A stretch of 64,000 nucleotides of DNA from contig NZ_QDAH01000020.1 of assembly GCF_003075415.1 (NCBI RefSeq), positions 1-64,000 of the forward strand, written 5' to 3'. A program made the position numbers and the translations under genes. Source of the DNA: Microvirga sp. KLBC 81. Lineage in GTDB: Bacteria; Pseudomonadota; Alphaproteobacteria; Rhizobiales; Beijerinckiaceae. Below, piece by piece: positions 23,788-32,186 of the stretch (the stretch's first letter is position 1; each line of letters begins with the position of its first letter). A model generated the notes under the pieces. That model was not told the DNA's origin. It made no database searches and saw only the letters and a program-made list of their open reading frames with translations.

Positions 23788-24045
23788 CTATTCTACTTCT
23801 TTTCCCGGGCTGCCCCCCTGCGGGGAGCCTCCATCATTGGCAGAGGCAATGCGGGCCAGCTCGGCCCTGATGGCACGGGCCGTCTCAGGACCAATGTCGC
23901 GGAACTGTTCCAGCCGGTCGGCGACAGCTCTCAGCTTCTTCAACGTAGTGATGTTCTCGCGCCGCAGCACGTACCAAGCTCTTGGTGGCAACAGGAGACC
24001 TCCAATCAATCCTCGGCAGTTTCCGTTCTCATCAACACGCGGCAT
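23788..24045 (-). CDS. Helix-hairpin-helix domain protein, 85 aa (paralog 2)
   Basis: The core LLLPPRAWYVLRRENITTLK then FRDIGPETARAIRAELARI aligns position by position with the neighbour at 23471-23701, with the hairpin DIGPET in place of GIGPKT. The C-terminus is a Gly/Ser-rich tail. This is a tandem duplication followed by divergence. The function is unknown. Confidence 0.65.
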   Translation of the reverse strand: MPRVDENGNCRGLIGGLLLPPRAWYVLRRENITTLKKLRAVADRLEQFRDIGPETARAIRAELARIASANDGGSPQGGSPGKEVE

Positions 24046-24182
24046 TGGCGTGCTCCCGGCACTTCTCCTGTCACGGCAAGCCTTGAGCTGGGACTCATGG
24101 CGGCTTTCACCTTATACGTCGGCGCGGCCGCTGTTGGCTGGCAAAGGGAGGTAGTGAAGCAGGGCTAATCCGGCGGACGACC

Positions 24183-24211
24183 GTTCCATAAATGCGCTTC
24201 TGCAAATCGCG
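24183..24211. repeat. Dispersed 30-bp repeat, copy 2
   Basis: GTTCCATAAATGCGCTTCTG followed by CAAATCGCG. It lies just after the stop of the minus-strand gene at 24218-24463, as copy 1 does for its gene. Confidence 0.6.
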
Positions 24212-24217
24212 GGATAC

Positions 24218-24463
24218 TCAACCGTCATCCTTCACGCGCTGCCATCGGCGTTTGGAGCGGTAATCATCCCGGTCACGCTGGCGATAAACGCGCCGTTCAT
24301 AGACGCTTCGTCCCCGTCCATCGTCAGTGATGACAGTGTCGATCCGGGTATGGACCCCATTTGAAGAGTTCGAACTTGAGTTTGAGGACGTGTTACCGGC
24401 TTGGCTCGGCGTTGCAAGAGCAAGGGTAGCCAGCATTGAGAACGTGAACAGGTGTTTCACCAT
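24218..24463 (-). CDS. Small exported protein, 81 aa
   Basis: I chose the ATG at 24463 because AGGAG lies 6 bp before it and the product then starts with a signal peptide (MVKHLFTFSMLATLALATPS, then QAG). The mature part is a Ser/Asn-rich linker followed by a strongly basic Arg/Asp-rich tail (RRVYRQRDRDDYRSKRRWQR). This is a common design in small periplasmic proteins of the group. No function known. Confidence 0.6.
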   Translation of the reverse strand: MVKHLFTFSMLATLALATPSQAGNTSSNSSSNSSNGVHTRIDTVITDDGRGRSVYERRVYRQRDRDDYRSKRRWQRVKDDG

Positions 24464-24527
24464 GGATCTCCTGGTTCTATGCGGCTCGCGAAGATGCAAC
24501 ACTTGGCCTGATTGGGCGATGAAAAGC

Positions 24528-24557
24528 ATTCCATAAAAGGGGTTCTGCGAATTTCGC
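24528..24557. repeat. Dispersed 30-bp repeat, copy 3
   Basis: ATTCCATAAAAGGGGTTCTG followed by CGAATTTCGC. It lies 14 bp after the stop of the minus-strand gene at 24572-24895. Confidence 0.6.
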
Positions 24558-24571
24558 ACATCAGAACCGGC

Positions 24572-24895
24572 TCATTCTCCACCGTGGGTGGAGCAGTACT
24601 CTGACCTATGCCGCGCCTTCCACTCTTCGGCGCTGAGTTGGGAGCCACCCTTCAACGTGTTGCCGCACAGCTTGCCCGCTTTGGTTTTGGCACCGCATTT
24701 GGCTTCGCCGCCGCACTCGATCCATTCTTGGTATTCGTCGCGGGTCAGGCCGAAATGCTTTGCGGCGAACCCGTCAGGATCGCGTTTGTATTCTGCTACT
24801 TCCTGCTCCGTGAGACTGACATACTCGCCGCCGTAGACGTTTGTAAGGGTGGCGACGTATTCGATCTCGGCAGAATTGATCGTCTTCTTTGTCAT
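24572..24895 (-). CDS. Small protein with a Cys/His zinc-like motif, 107 aa
   Basis: The C-terminal half has CGAKTKAGKLCGN and ends YCSTHGGE, the R/K-C-G-A-x-T-K-x-G-x-x-C ... C-x-x-HGG pattern found in many small element-borne proteins and likely to bind zinc. The N-terminal half is acidic. The gene starts 9 bp after the XRE regulator's stop, so they are probably one operon. Molecular role unknown. Confidence 0.65.
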   Translation of the reverse strand: MTKKTINSAEIEYVATLTNVYGGEYVSLTEQEVAEYKRDPDGFAAKHFGLTRDEYQEWIECGGEAKCGAKTKAGKLCGNTLKGGSQLSAEEWKARHRSEYCSTHGGE

Positions 24896-24904
24896 GTTCC
24901 CTCC

Positions 24905-25279
24905 TCATCCCGCCGCTTGATCAGCGGCGTCATCATCCAAATCCTTAACCGATTCCGAAATTTCAGCCTCGCGCCGGGCAGCTTCTCTGATCGCGTCCCG
25001 GAGTTGCTGAGGAAATCGGCTCTCCTCCAGCGGGCCGCCCATGTAGAGCCAATGAAGGTCCACGTCGTAGATCCGGGCGAACTCGATTGCGGTATCAATA
25101 GGGATCCGCGAGCGGCCACGTTCGTATTGGTTCCAAGTCTGCGGCTTGATGCCGGTCTTTTTGCAGAGCGCCGCCTGAGTTCCTGCAACAGCAATCCGGA
25201 CGAGCTTCATCCGCTGACCGATTGCCGGAAATGTTTCTTTCTTGACATAAGCCCGGGAATACCGTGGCGAAGTATCCAT
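24905..25279 (-). CDS. XRE-family HTH regulator, 124 aa
   Basis: A Cro/C1-type HTH occupies about residues 18-75 (MKLVRIAVAGTQAALCKKTG, IKPQTWNQYERGRSRIPIDT, AIEFARIYDVDLHWLYMG). The DLHWLYMG ending is typical of repressors in prophages and islands. The C-terminal tail is helical and acidic. It lies 0.7 kb inside the right attachment repeat, with the zinc-motif gene downstream. Confidence 0.85.
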   Translation of the reverse strand: MDTSPRYSRAYVKKETFPAIGQRMKLVRIAVAGTQAALCKKTGIKPQTWNQYERGRSRIPIDTAIEFARIYDVDLHWLYMGGPLEESRFPQQLRDAIREAARREAEISESVKDLDDDAADQAAG

Positions 25280-25501
25280 CCCTCCCCCGCAAAGAAGTCA
25301 CCAGCTAATAGGCGCGCTCCTATCGAAAGCCGTCAAGGGGATGCAGGCTCATGCACTGACGACAGCAAGTTCCCGTACAATAGTATTGAACGCTTACGGA
25401 GAGATTTGCTTATTTCACAGCCCTTTGAAGTGCGGCCGCTGAACGACGCTGAATTTTCTATACAACGCCTTTTCTGTGGATGACTTCGATCCAGGAGACT
25501 T

Positions 25502-25636
25502 TCACAGATCCCGATATCCTCGCCGCCGCTTCTCCCGGGCGATGGCCTCGATCTCGTCAGCGTAGATCTCGGCCTTCTCCTGCCCGTTCGTGCCGGTCCG
25601 CCCCTTTGCTTTACTGGGCAGTGTCTCAGCATGAAT
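25502..25636 (-). pseudogene. C-terminal fragment of a small element protein
   Basis: A minus-strand frame without an ATG reads AKGRTGTNGQEKAEIYADEI then EAIAREKRRRGYRDL before the stop. Its helical, charged nature suggests a truncated gene end. The rest of the 25280-25953 gap has no gene; it holds the arm-type repeats and the new start region for the GFA gene. Confidence 0.35.
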
Positions 25637-25844
25637 TTAGCGGGGATTGACCCGCCTTTTGCGCCCGCCGCCCGCCGCAGCAGCTCTGGCTGCAGCCAAG
25701 CGCATCGTCGGCGAACTGTAGGCCAAGTTTGCGCGAGAAGGCCGGGAGAGCTATTGGCACTAATAGCAAAAACGGGGCAACATCTCGGAAGAGATTCCGG
25801 AATCGGAGATAGACAGGTTTCGTCTTGCCGAGTTGCACTACTTC

Positions 25845-25884
25845 GCTTCCCATATGCTTCCCAACCCTGGTTTCTGGGAAGCAG
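25845..25884. repeat. Putative integrase arm-binding sites, right end
   Basis: GCTTCCCA occurs directly at 25845-25852 and 25856-25863, and inverted (TGGGAAGC) from 25875. The same octamer is clustered at 4444-4479 near the left end. In both clusters a TGGGAAGCAG decamer is present. Confidence 0.5.
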
Positions 25885-25953
25885 ATGGAGCCGCAGGCAG
25901 GCACGATTGAGGGCGAAGAATGCCATCCAAGCAGAACGGGAGGAAGCAACTAA

Positions 25954-26421
25954 ATGTTTGAAGCAAAAGCAAAACCCGTTATGACCGGCGGCTGCCAGTG
26001 CGGCGCGGTGCGCTACGCGCTGATGTCCGAGCCGACCCATGCGAGCATCTGCCATTGCCGCATGTGCCAGAAGGCGTTCGGCAATTACTTCGCCCCGCTG
26101 ACCGGAGTACCGAGACGAGACCTGGTCTGGACGAAGGGCCGGCCCGGCATCTTCAGGAGTTCGGAGGCCGTGGAGCGCGGCTTCTGCCGGGATTGCGGTA
26201 CGCCGCTGACCTATTCCTACCTTGAAGACGACCGCATCAGCGTCTCGATCGGCAGCCTCGACGAGCCGAGCCGGGTAGAGCCGGAAATCCAATACGGCAT
26301 CGAGAGCAGACTTCCCGCATTCGAGACTCTGCATCTCCTGCCCGGTCAGAGAACGGAAGACTACGCGACGCCAGAGGAATTGGCGAGAATGGCCTCCCGC
26401 CAGCATCCGGATCACGATTGA
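25954..26421 (+). CDS. GFA-family zinc protein, reconstituted at the element's right end
   Basis: The 155-residue protein is a GFA-type (CENP-V/GFA fold) protein: Cys14 and Cys16 in GGCQCGAVRY, Cys33, Cys35 and Cys38 in SICHCRMCQKAFG, and FCRDCGTPL later, all zinc ligands. Annotated members are often called glutathione-dependent formaldehyde-activating enzymes, but most are untested. A GGGAGG site and an ATG at 25954, both in element DNA, give a new start MFEAKAKPV. The original start, MPDQSPHPV, remains at 4234. The gene thus stays usable after insertion but under element-supplied signals. Confidence 0.9.
   Translation: MFEAKAKPVMTGGCQCGAVRYALMSEPTHASICHCRMCQKAFGNYFAPLTGVPRRDLVWTKGRPGIFRSSEAVERGFCRDCGTPLTYSYLEDDRISVSIGSLDEPSRVEPEIQYGIESRLPAFETLHLLPGQRTEDYATPEELARMASRQHPDHD
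25981..26067 (+). repeat. attR: direct repeat at the right element boundary
   Basis: This matches 4261-4347 with two mismatches (26016 and 26019) and lies inside the intact GFA gene. Similarity ends at 26067. Confidence 0.85.
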
Positions 26422-26519
26422 GGCTTCTGAATAGCGACGCGCTGTTCTGTTTCGTCAATCATGTGGATACCCGCCTGCGCAGGAACGACCGTGACGAAGT
26501 AAGCGACCCCTTTCGCAGC

Positions 26520-26552
26520 GATCCCGGATCGGTTCTCGCCGTCCGGGATGAG
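26520..26552. repeat. Dispersed palindrome family B, copy 1
   Basis: GATCCCGGATCGG and CCGTCCGGGATGAG form an imperfect hairpin. It lies 14 bp after the alaS stop and may serve as its transcription end. A related CCCGCCTGCGCAGGAACGAC repeat is next to it at about 26470. Confidence 0.6.
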
Positions 26553-26566
26553 ATACTGTTTGGCCC

Positions 26567-29215
26567 TTAAGCCGCCGCCAGCGCCGCTTCAATGGCAGAC
26601 AAAGCTGCCTCAGCCTGAGCTCCGTCGGGACCACCGGCCTGGGCCATGTCACGGCGCCCGCCGCCGCCCTTGCCACCGAGCTTCTCGGAGCCGATGCGTA
26701 CGAGGGAGACCGCATCGTACTTCGCCGTCAGGTCATCCGTGACAGCGACCACGATGCCAGCCTTGCCGTCCTCGGCGACGCCCACGATGGCGACGACGCC
26801 GGAGCCGAGGCGCTTCTTGCCCTCGTCCGCGAGGCTCTTGAGGTCCTTCATCTCGACGCCAGTGACGGCACGCGCCATGAGCTTGGTGCCGGCCACATCC
26901 TTGATCGGCTCGCCGCCTGCGCCGCCGCCGCCCATGGCGAGCTTGCGGCGCGCTTCTGCCAGATCGCGCTCCAGCTTGCGGCGCTCTTCCAGAAGAGCCG
27001 AGAGGCGCGACGAGACCTCGTCCACCGGAGTCTTCAGGAGGCTCGCCACCTCCTGCAACTTGCGGCTTTCCCCGGAGAGATGATGGCGCGCGGCATCGCC
27101 CGTCATTGCTTCTAGACGGCGTACACCCGCGGCGACTGCGCTCTCGGACACGATGGTCACGAGGCCGATGTCGCCAGTGCGGTTCACATGCGTGCCACCG
27201 CAGAGTTCGACCGAGAAGGCCCTGTTGCCGTCGCCCTTGCCCATGGAGACCACTCGGACCTCATCGCCGTACTTCTCGCCGAAGAGCGCGCGCGCGCCGG
27301 ATTCGATGGCTTCGTCCACCGCCATGAGCTTGGTGACAACCGGCTCGTTCTGGAGCAGCACCTTATTGGCGATCTCCTCGATCTTCACGAGTTCCGCCTC
27401 CTCGATAGGCTTCGGATGGCTGAAGTCGAAGCGCAGCCGGTCGGAGGCCACCAGAGAGCCCTTCTGGGCCACGTGGTCGCCAAGTACCTGACGCAACGCC
27501 TCATGCAGGAGGTGCGTCGCGGAATGGTTCGCGCGAATGGCCGAGCGGCGCTCGTGATCCACGATCAGCTCGAGCGACTGGCTGGGCTTCAGGGTGCCGT
27601 GCTCCACGGTGACGTGATGCACGAAGAGGTCTCCGAGCTTCTTCTCGGTATTGGTCACGAAGATCCGGGCACCGTCGCCCTGCATCACGCCGGTATCACC
27701 GACCTGGCCACCGGACTCGCCATAGAACGGCGTCTGGTTGAGAACCGCGAGGCCGGTCTCCCCCGGCTTCAGCTCCTGCACTTCCTGGCCGTCCTTGAGG
27801 AGTGCCAGAACAATGCCCTCGGCGGTCTCCGTGTCGTAGCCAAGGAACTCGGTGGCGCCGGTGCGCTCCTTCACGGAAAACCAGACGGTCTCCGTCGCCG
27901 CCTCGCCCGAGCCGGACCAGGCTGCGCGCGCCTTCTCGCGCTGGCGTTCCATGGCGGCGTTGAAGCCTTCCGTATCGACGCCAATGCCGCGCGGCTTCAG
28001 GGCATCCTGCGTGAGATCCAGCGGGAAGCCATAGGTGTCGTAGAGCGTGAAGGCCGTGTCGCCCGAGAGATTCTGGCCCTTGGTGAGATTGCGGGTCTCC
28101 TCGTCGAGGATGGTGAGGCCGCGCTCCAGGGTCTTGCGGAAGCGGGTCTCCTCCAGCTTCAGGGTCTCGGTGATCAGCGCCTCGGCGCGGATCAGCTCCG
28201 GATAGGCCTGTCCCATCTCGCGCACGAGAGCGGGCACGAGGCGGTACATGAGCGGCTCCTTCGCGCCGAGCAGCTGCGCATGACGCATGGCGCGGCGCAT
28301 GATGCGGCGAAGCACGTAGCCGCGGCCTTCGTTCGAGGGCAGCACGCCGTCGGCCACGAGGAAGCAGGAGGTGCGCAGGTGGTCCGCGATCACGCGGTGC
28401 GAGGCCTTGCGGTCACCTTCCGGCGCAACGCCGGTGGCATGGGCCACGGCCTCGATGAGGGTGCGGAAGAGGTCCGTATCGTAATTCGAGTACACGCCCT
28501 GCAGGATCGCCGAGACGCGCTCCAGACCCATGCCGGTATCGATGGAGGGCTTCGGCAGGCCGATGCGGTTGCCGGGCTCGATCTGCTCGTATTGCATGAA
28601 CACGAGGTTCCAGAACTCGAGGAAGCGGTCGCCATCCTCCTCCGGGCTGCCGGGAGGCCCGCCCCAGAGCTTGTCGCCCTGGTCGATGAAGATTTCCGAG
28701 CAGGGGCCGCAGGGGCCGGTATCGCCCATCTGCCAGAAATTGTCCGATGTCGGGATGCGGATGATCTTGGAATCGGAGAAACCCGCGATCTTCTTCCAGA
28801 GGTTCGCCGCCTCGTCGTCGTCATGGTAGACGGTGACGAGGAGTCTGTCCTTCGGCAGGTTGAATTCCTTGGTGATCAGCCCCCAGGCGAGCTCGATGGC
28901 ACGCTCCTTGAAGTAATCGCCGAACGAGAAGTTGCCGAGCATCTCGAAGAAGGTGTGGTGGCGCGCCGTGTAGCCGACGTTATCGAGATCGTTGTGCTTG
29001 CCGCCCGCGCGCACGCATTTCTGCGCGGTCGCCGCCGTGCTGTAGGGGCGCTTCTCGGCACCCGTAAAGACGTTCTTGAACTGCACCATGCCGGCATTCG
29101 TGAACATCAGGGTCGGGTCGTTGCGCGGCACGAGGGGGCTCGATGCCACGACCTCATGACCGTTCTTGGCGAAGTAATCGAGGAAGGCCGACCGGATTTC
29201 GTTGACGCCGCTCAT
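26567..29215 (-). CDS. alaS: Alanine--tRNA ligase
   Basis: The 882-residue protein is full length for AlaRS. It charges tRNA-Ala with alanine in the cytoplasm. The N-terminal class II domain shows [33 protein letters not shown] and the MQYEQ region. The editing domain has the zinc motif [11 protein letters not shown], with [13 protein letters not shown] completing it. The C-Ala domain has the Gly-rich [16 protein letters not shown] segment. Its position beside recA is conserved in many alphaproteobacteria. Nothing is odd about it. Confidence 0.97.
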   Translation of the reverse strand: MSGVNEIRSAFLDYFAKNGHEVVASSPLVPRNDPTLMFTNAGMVQFKNVFTGAEKRPYSTAATAQKCVRAGGKHNDLDNVGYTARHHTFFEMLGNFSFGDYFKERAIELAWGLITKEFNLPKDRLLVTVYHDDDEAANLWKKIAGFSDSKIIRIPTSDNFWQMGDTGPCGPCSEIFIDQGDKLWGGPPGSPEEDGDRFLEFWNLVFMQYEQIEPGNRIGLPKPSIDTGMGLERVSAILQGVYSNYDTDLFRTLIEAVAHATGVAPEGDRKASHRVIADHLRTSCFLVADGVLPSNEGRGYVLRRIMRRAMRHAQLLGAKEPLMYRLVPALVREMGQAYPELIRAEALITETLKLEETRFRKTLERGLTILDEETRNLTKGQNLSGDTAFTLYDTYGFPLDLTQDALKPRGIGVDTEGFNAAMERQREKARAAWSGSGEAATETVWFSVKERTGATEFLGYDTETAEGIVLALLKDGQEVQELKPGETGLAVLNQTPFYGESGGQVGDTGVMQGDGARIFVTNTEKKLGDLFVHHVTVEHGTLKPSQSLELIVDHERRSAIRANHSATHLLHEALRQVLGDHVAQKGSLVASDRLRFDFSHPKPIEEAELVKIEEIANKVLLQNEPVVTKLMAVDEAIESGARALFGEKYGDEVRVVSMGKGDGNRAFSVELCGGTHVNRTGDIGLVTIVSESAVAAGVRRLEAMTGDAARHHLSGESRKLQEVASLLKTPVDEVSSRLSALLEERRKLERDLAEARRKLAMGGGGAGGEPIKDVAGTKLMARAVTGVEMKDLKSLADEGKKRLGSGVVAIVGVAEDGKAGIVVAVTDDLTAKYDAVSLVRIGSEKLGGKGGGGRRDMAQAGGPDGAQAEAALSAIEAALAAA

Positions 29216-29342
29216 GGGTTCTCAAACTCGAAAAAGGGGGTTTTTAGGCCCGGAAAGGTAGTGTTGGTGGGCGGTTTTAGCCGCACCCGGCCCCTCTGTC
29301 GAGGCGGCGTTTCGGCTACGGAAGCGAATAGGCCCGCACTAC

Positions 29343-29478
29343 AGCATCGGACCCAAAAGTGGATTTGCACTTTTGGGGTTCATCCGATGCTTTCTCCTTC
29401 AATGAGAGCATCGTTGAGAGCGGAAAACCGGATCCACTTTTCGCTGACGCGGACCTTCGGTTCCGCACGATGCTCTAG
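29343..29478 (-). repeat. Dispersed repeat family A, copy 1
   Basis: Two hairpin modules are joined: AGCATCGG...CCCAAAAGTGG / CACTTTTGGGG...CCGATGCT, and AGAGCATCG...CCGGATCCACTTTT...CGATGCTCT. Other copies: 30767-30920, 36324-36438, 42086-42197 and 53361-53498. The rest of the 29216-29757 gap contains no gene that I can see. Confidence 0.8.
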
Positions 29479-29757
29479 AAGCCTGGGGCCCAATTGGCGC
29501 ATCCGGAAGGCGAGGAGCCTAAAGTTCCGGCCCTTCGGCAACCGGTTGCCCTCTCGGACGTCCGCTGAAATGGGACAAGCTGCCATCCCTGGCCAGTCCA
29601 GAAGACCCTGTTGGAGCAAGCCCCCAAGGATACGGTTTCCTTGCTTTCGAGGAGCCCGCACAATTATAGTTCCAAGACTTAAGAATGGTGGGGAGCGGCA
29701 ACGCCAGTGTGGATCACGTCTTTTCCCGGACGTTCAGACAGCGCATCATGGAGAATC

Positions 29758-30390
29758 GTGAGATCGGGTTCCCTTGTTCTCGCGCTCCTTGGCGGGCCTG
29801 CAGCGGCGCAAGCTCCTGTTACACCGCCGCCGGAAGAGCGAGCTTGGCATCTTACGGTTTATGGCAGCCGATGGGTCAATGCCGATCTGCTGGAGATCCC
29901 GGAGCAGACACTCACGGGCGAGCTGACGGGCGAGGACGCCTATATTGTCGGAGCGGGCCTCTCGCGGGTCATCGTTCCCTCTTTCGCCATCCCGTTGCTT
30001 GGTACGGATTTCGCATTCCGCGGCAACCGGATTGAGCTCGAAGGCCAGGTGCTCCGCCACTTTGGCGACCAGACCCATTGGGAAGGGACGGTCGCCCTCA
30101 TGTTCCGGACCGGGCAGATCCCGCTCTTCGGCGGATTGAGCGTGAATCTGGCTTTCGGCGAGGGCCTCTCCTATGCCTCGGAGCGTCCAAGGCTGGAAGG
30201 CAGCGGTAGCGTCGAGCCCACCCAGCTTCTCAACTATCTCGCCTTCGAAGCCGAATTCTCCCATTCCTCCCTGCCGGGCGTGTATTTCGTCCCCCGGATC
30301 CATCATCGTTCCGGAGTTTTCGGGCTCTTTGCCGACAAGGGGTCCGGCTCGAATTTCATCGGAGCCGGAATCAGGGTGGATCTGCGATAA
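29758..30390 (+). CDS. Outer-membrane beta-barrel, PagL (lipid A 3-O-deacylase)-like
   Basis: I chose the GTG at 29758 because GGAG lies just before it and the product then opens with a signal peptide (RSGSLVLALLGGPAAAQA). The mature protein alternates polar and hydrophobic residues in beta-strands. Near the end it has RIHHRSGVFGLFADKGSGSN, resembling the H-x-S motif area of PagL-type lipid A deacylases, and it closes with a Phe/Arg-rich strand (FIGAGIRVDLR). PagL trims an acyl chain from lipid A in the outer membrane. The function is likely but not certain. Confidence 0.7.
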   Translation: MRSGSLVLALLGGPAAAQAPVTPPPEERAWHLTVYGSRWVNADLLEIPEQTLTGELTGEDAYIVGAGLSRVIVPSFAIPLLGTDFAFRGNRIELEGQVLRHFGDQTHWEGTVALMFRTGQIPLFGGLSVNLAFGEGLSYASERPRLEGSGSVEPTQLLNYLAFEAEFSHSSLPGVYFVPRIHHRSGVFGLFADKGSGSNFIGAGIRVDLR

Positions 30391-30599
30391 GCGCTGAGGC
30401 CTTGAACCCCACCTATCGAGAATGTCGTCCCGGACGCAGCGAAGCGAGGATCGGGATCGTTTTCCGAATTGGGCACTGTCATTCCGGCGAAGGCCGGGAT
30501 CCATAACCAGGCCCCTGCTCCAGCCTGCACCCGCGGTGTTCATGACTTCCCGCCTACGCGGGAATGACAGTGGAGGTTCAAGCGCCTTGCCCTGATGAC

Positions 30600-30632
30600 G
30601 ATCCCGGATCGGCTCACGCCGTCCGGGATGAC
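30600..30632. repeat. Dispersed palindrome family B, copy 2
   Basis: GATCCCGGATCGGCTCACGC followed by CGTCCGGGATGAC, nearly identical to the copies at 26520 and 43632. Nearby CATTCCGGCGAAGGCCGGGA (about 30480) and CCCGCCTACGCGGGAATGAC (about 30547) are related small palindromes. Confidence 0.65.
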
Positions 30633-30647
30633 GTTAATCATCGGGAA

Positions 30648-30684
30648 GAAACGAAAAAGACCGCCGCGATCTCTCGCGACGGCC
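30648..30684 (-). terminator. Strong terminator downstream of recA
   Basis: On the minus strand GCCGTCGCGA and TCGCGGCGGT form a GC-rich stem followed by CTTTTTCGTTTCTTCC. It is the first good terminator after the recA stop. The 30391-30920 gap otherwise holds repeats only. Confidence 0.75.
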
Positions 30685-30766
30685 CTTCCTTTGCCCTTGA
30701 AGGAGAGCAAAACCTTTATGGAGCTCAGTCTCAGCCGGACAGCCGGCTGATGCTTTCAGCCTTAGA

Positions 30767-30920
30767 GCCTCGGACGTGAAAAGTGGACTTGCACTTTTGG
30801 GATTGATCCTATGCTCCCTCTCTCGAGCAGCGCATCGTTGAAAGCGGAACCGGAGGTCCGCGTCAGCGACCCGAAGGGCCACGTCAGTGAAAACCGGGGC
30901 CACTTTTTAAGCACGAGGCG
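30767..30920 (-). repeat. Dispersed repeat family A, copy 2 (diverged)
   Basis: AAAAGTGGACTTGCACTTTT, then a GCATCGTTGAAAGCGGAACC module and GGCCACTTTTTAAGCACGAGG. It is less conserved than the other copies and ends directly at the recA stop codon. Confidence 0.65.
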
Positions 30921-32015
<1,095 letters not shown>

Positions 32016-32101
32016 GACCAGACATCCTTATGGCAGGAGGAGGAGTGAATCTCAACGCGGTGTTGAGGGAATATATGTACTCACTTTGTTCCTGCTTACA
32101 A

Positions 32102-32116
32102 GTTCTTTTTTTGTTC
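32102..32116. promoter_or_regulatory. LexA (SOS) box of recA
   Basis: GTTC, seven T and GTTC form an exact GTTC-N7-GTTC direct repeat, the LexA operator of alphaproteobacteria. It lies 87 bp upstream of the annotated recA start, about 126 bp from the internal start. Confidence 0.85.
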
Positions 32117-32186
32117 TCATTGGATTATTCACAGTCTCGTCGGGAGCCAAGTTGACGCAGGCAAAAACAACTGTTTTTACAGCTAC

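Larger units (their letters stand above)
4261..26067. mobile_element. Integrated element of about 21.7 kb in the 5' part of a GFA-family gene
   Basis: The direct repeats 4261-4347 and 25981-26067 are exactly 21,720 bp apart. Just inside the left end are integrase, AlpA-like regulator, a replication-type ATPase operon and a phage-ejection-like gene; inside the element are terminase-small-subunit-like genes and XRE regulators. Inverted and direct GCTTCCCA motifs occur near both ends. No capsid, portal, tail, TerL, relaxase or type IV secretion genes are visible. This fits a phage-satellite-like element, now damaged by two frameshifts and one nonsense mutation. The 11.6-25 kb part carries host-type accessory genes and may be a nested or earlier insertion. 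Confidence 0.8.

Noticed and set aside
25333..26415. A 360-codon minus-strand open frame opposite the GFA gene
   Set aside because: It covers the attachment repeat and the true GFA gene and has no recognisable features.
27188..29761. An 857-codon plus-strand open frame opposite alaS
   Set aside because: It is a shadow of alaS; no domain, and the product is low-complexity.
32088..32105. A second LexA box at GTTCCTGCTTACAAGTTC upstream of recA
   Set aside because: The spacer between the GTTC units is not seven bases, so it does not fit the operator; only 32102-32116 does.
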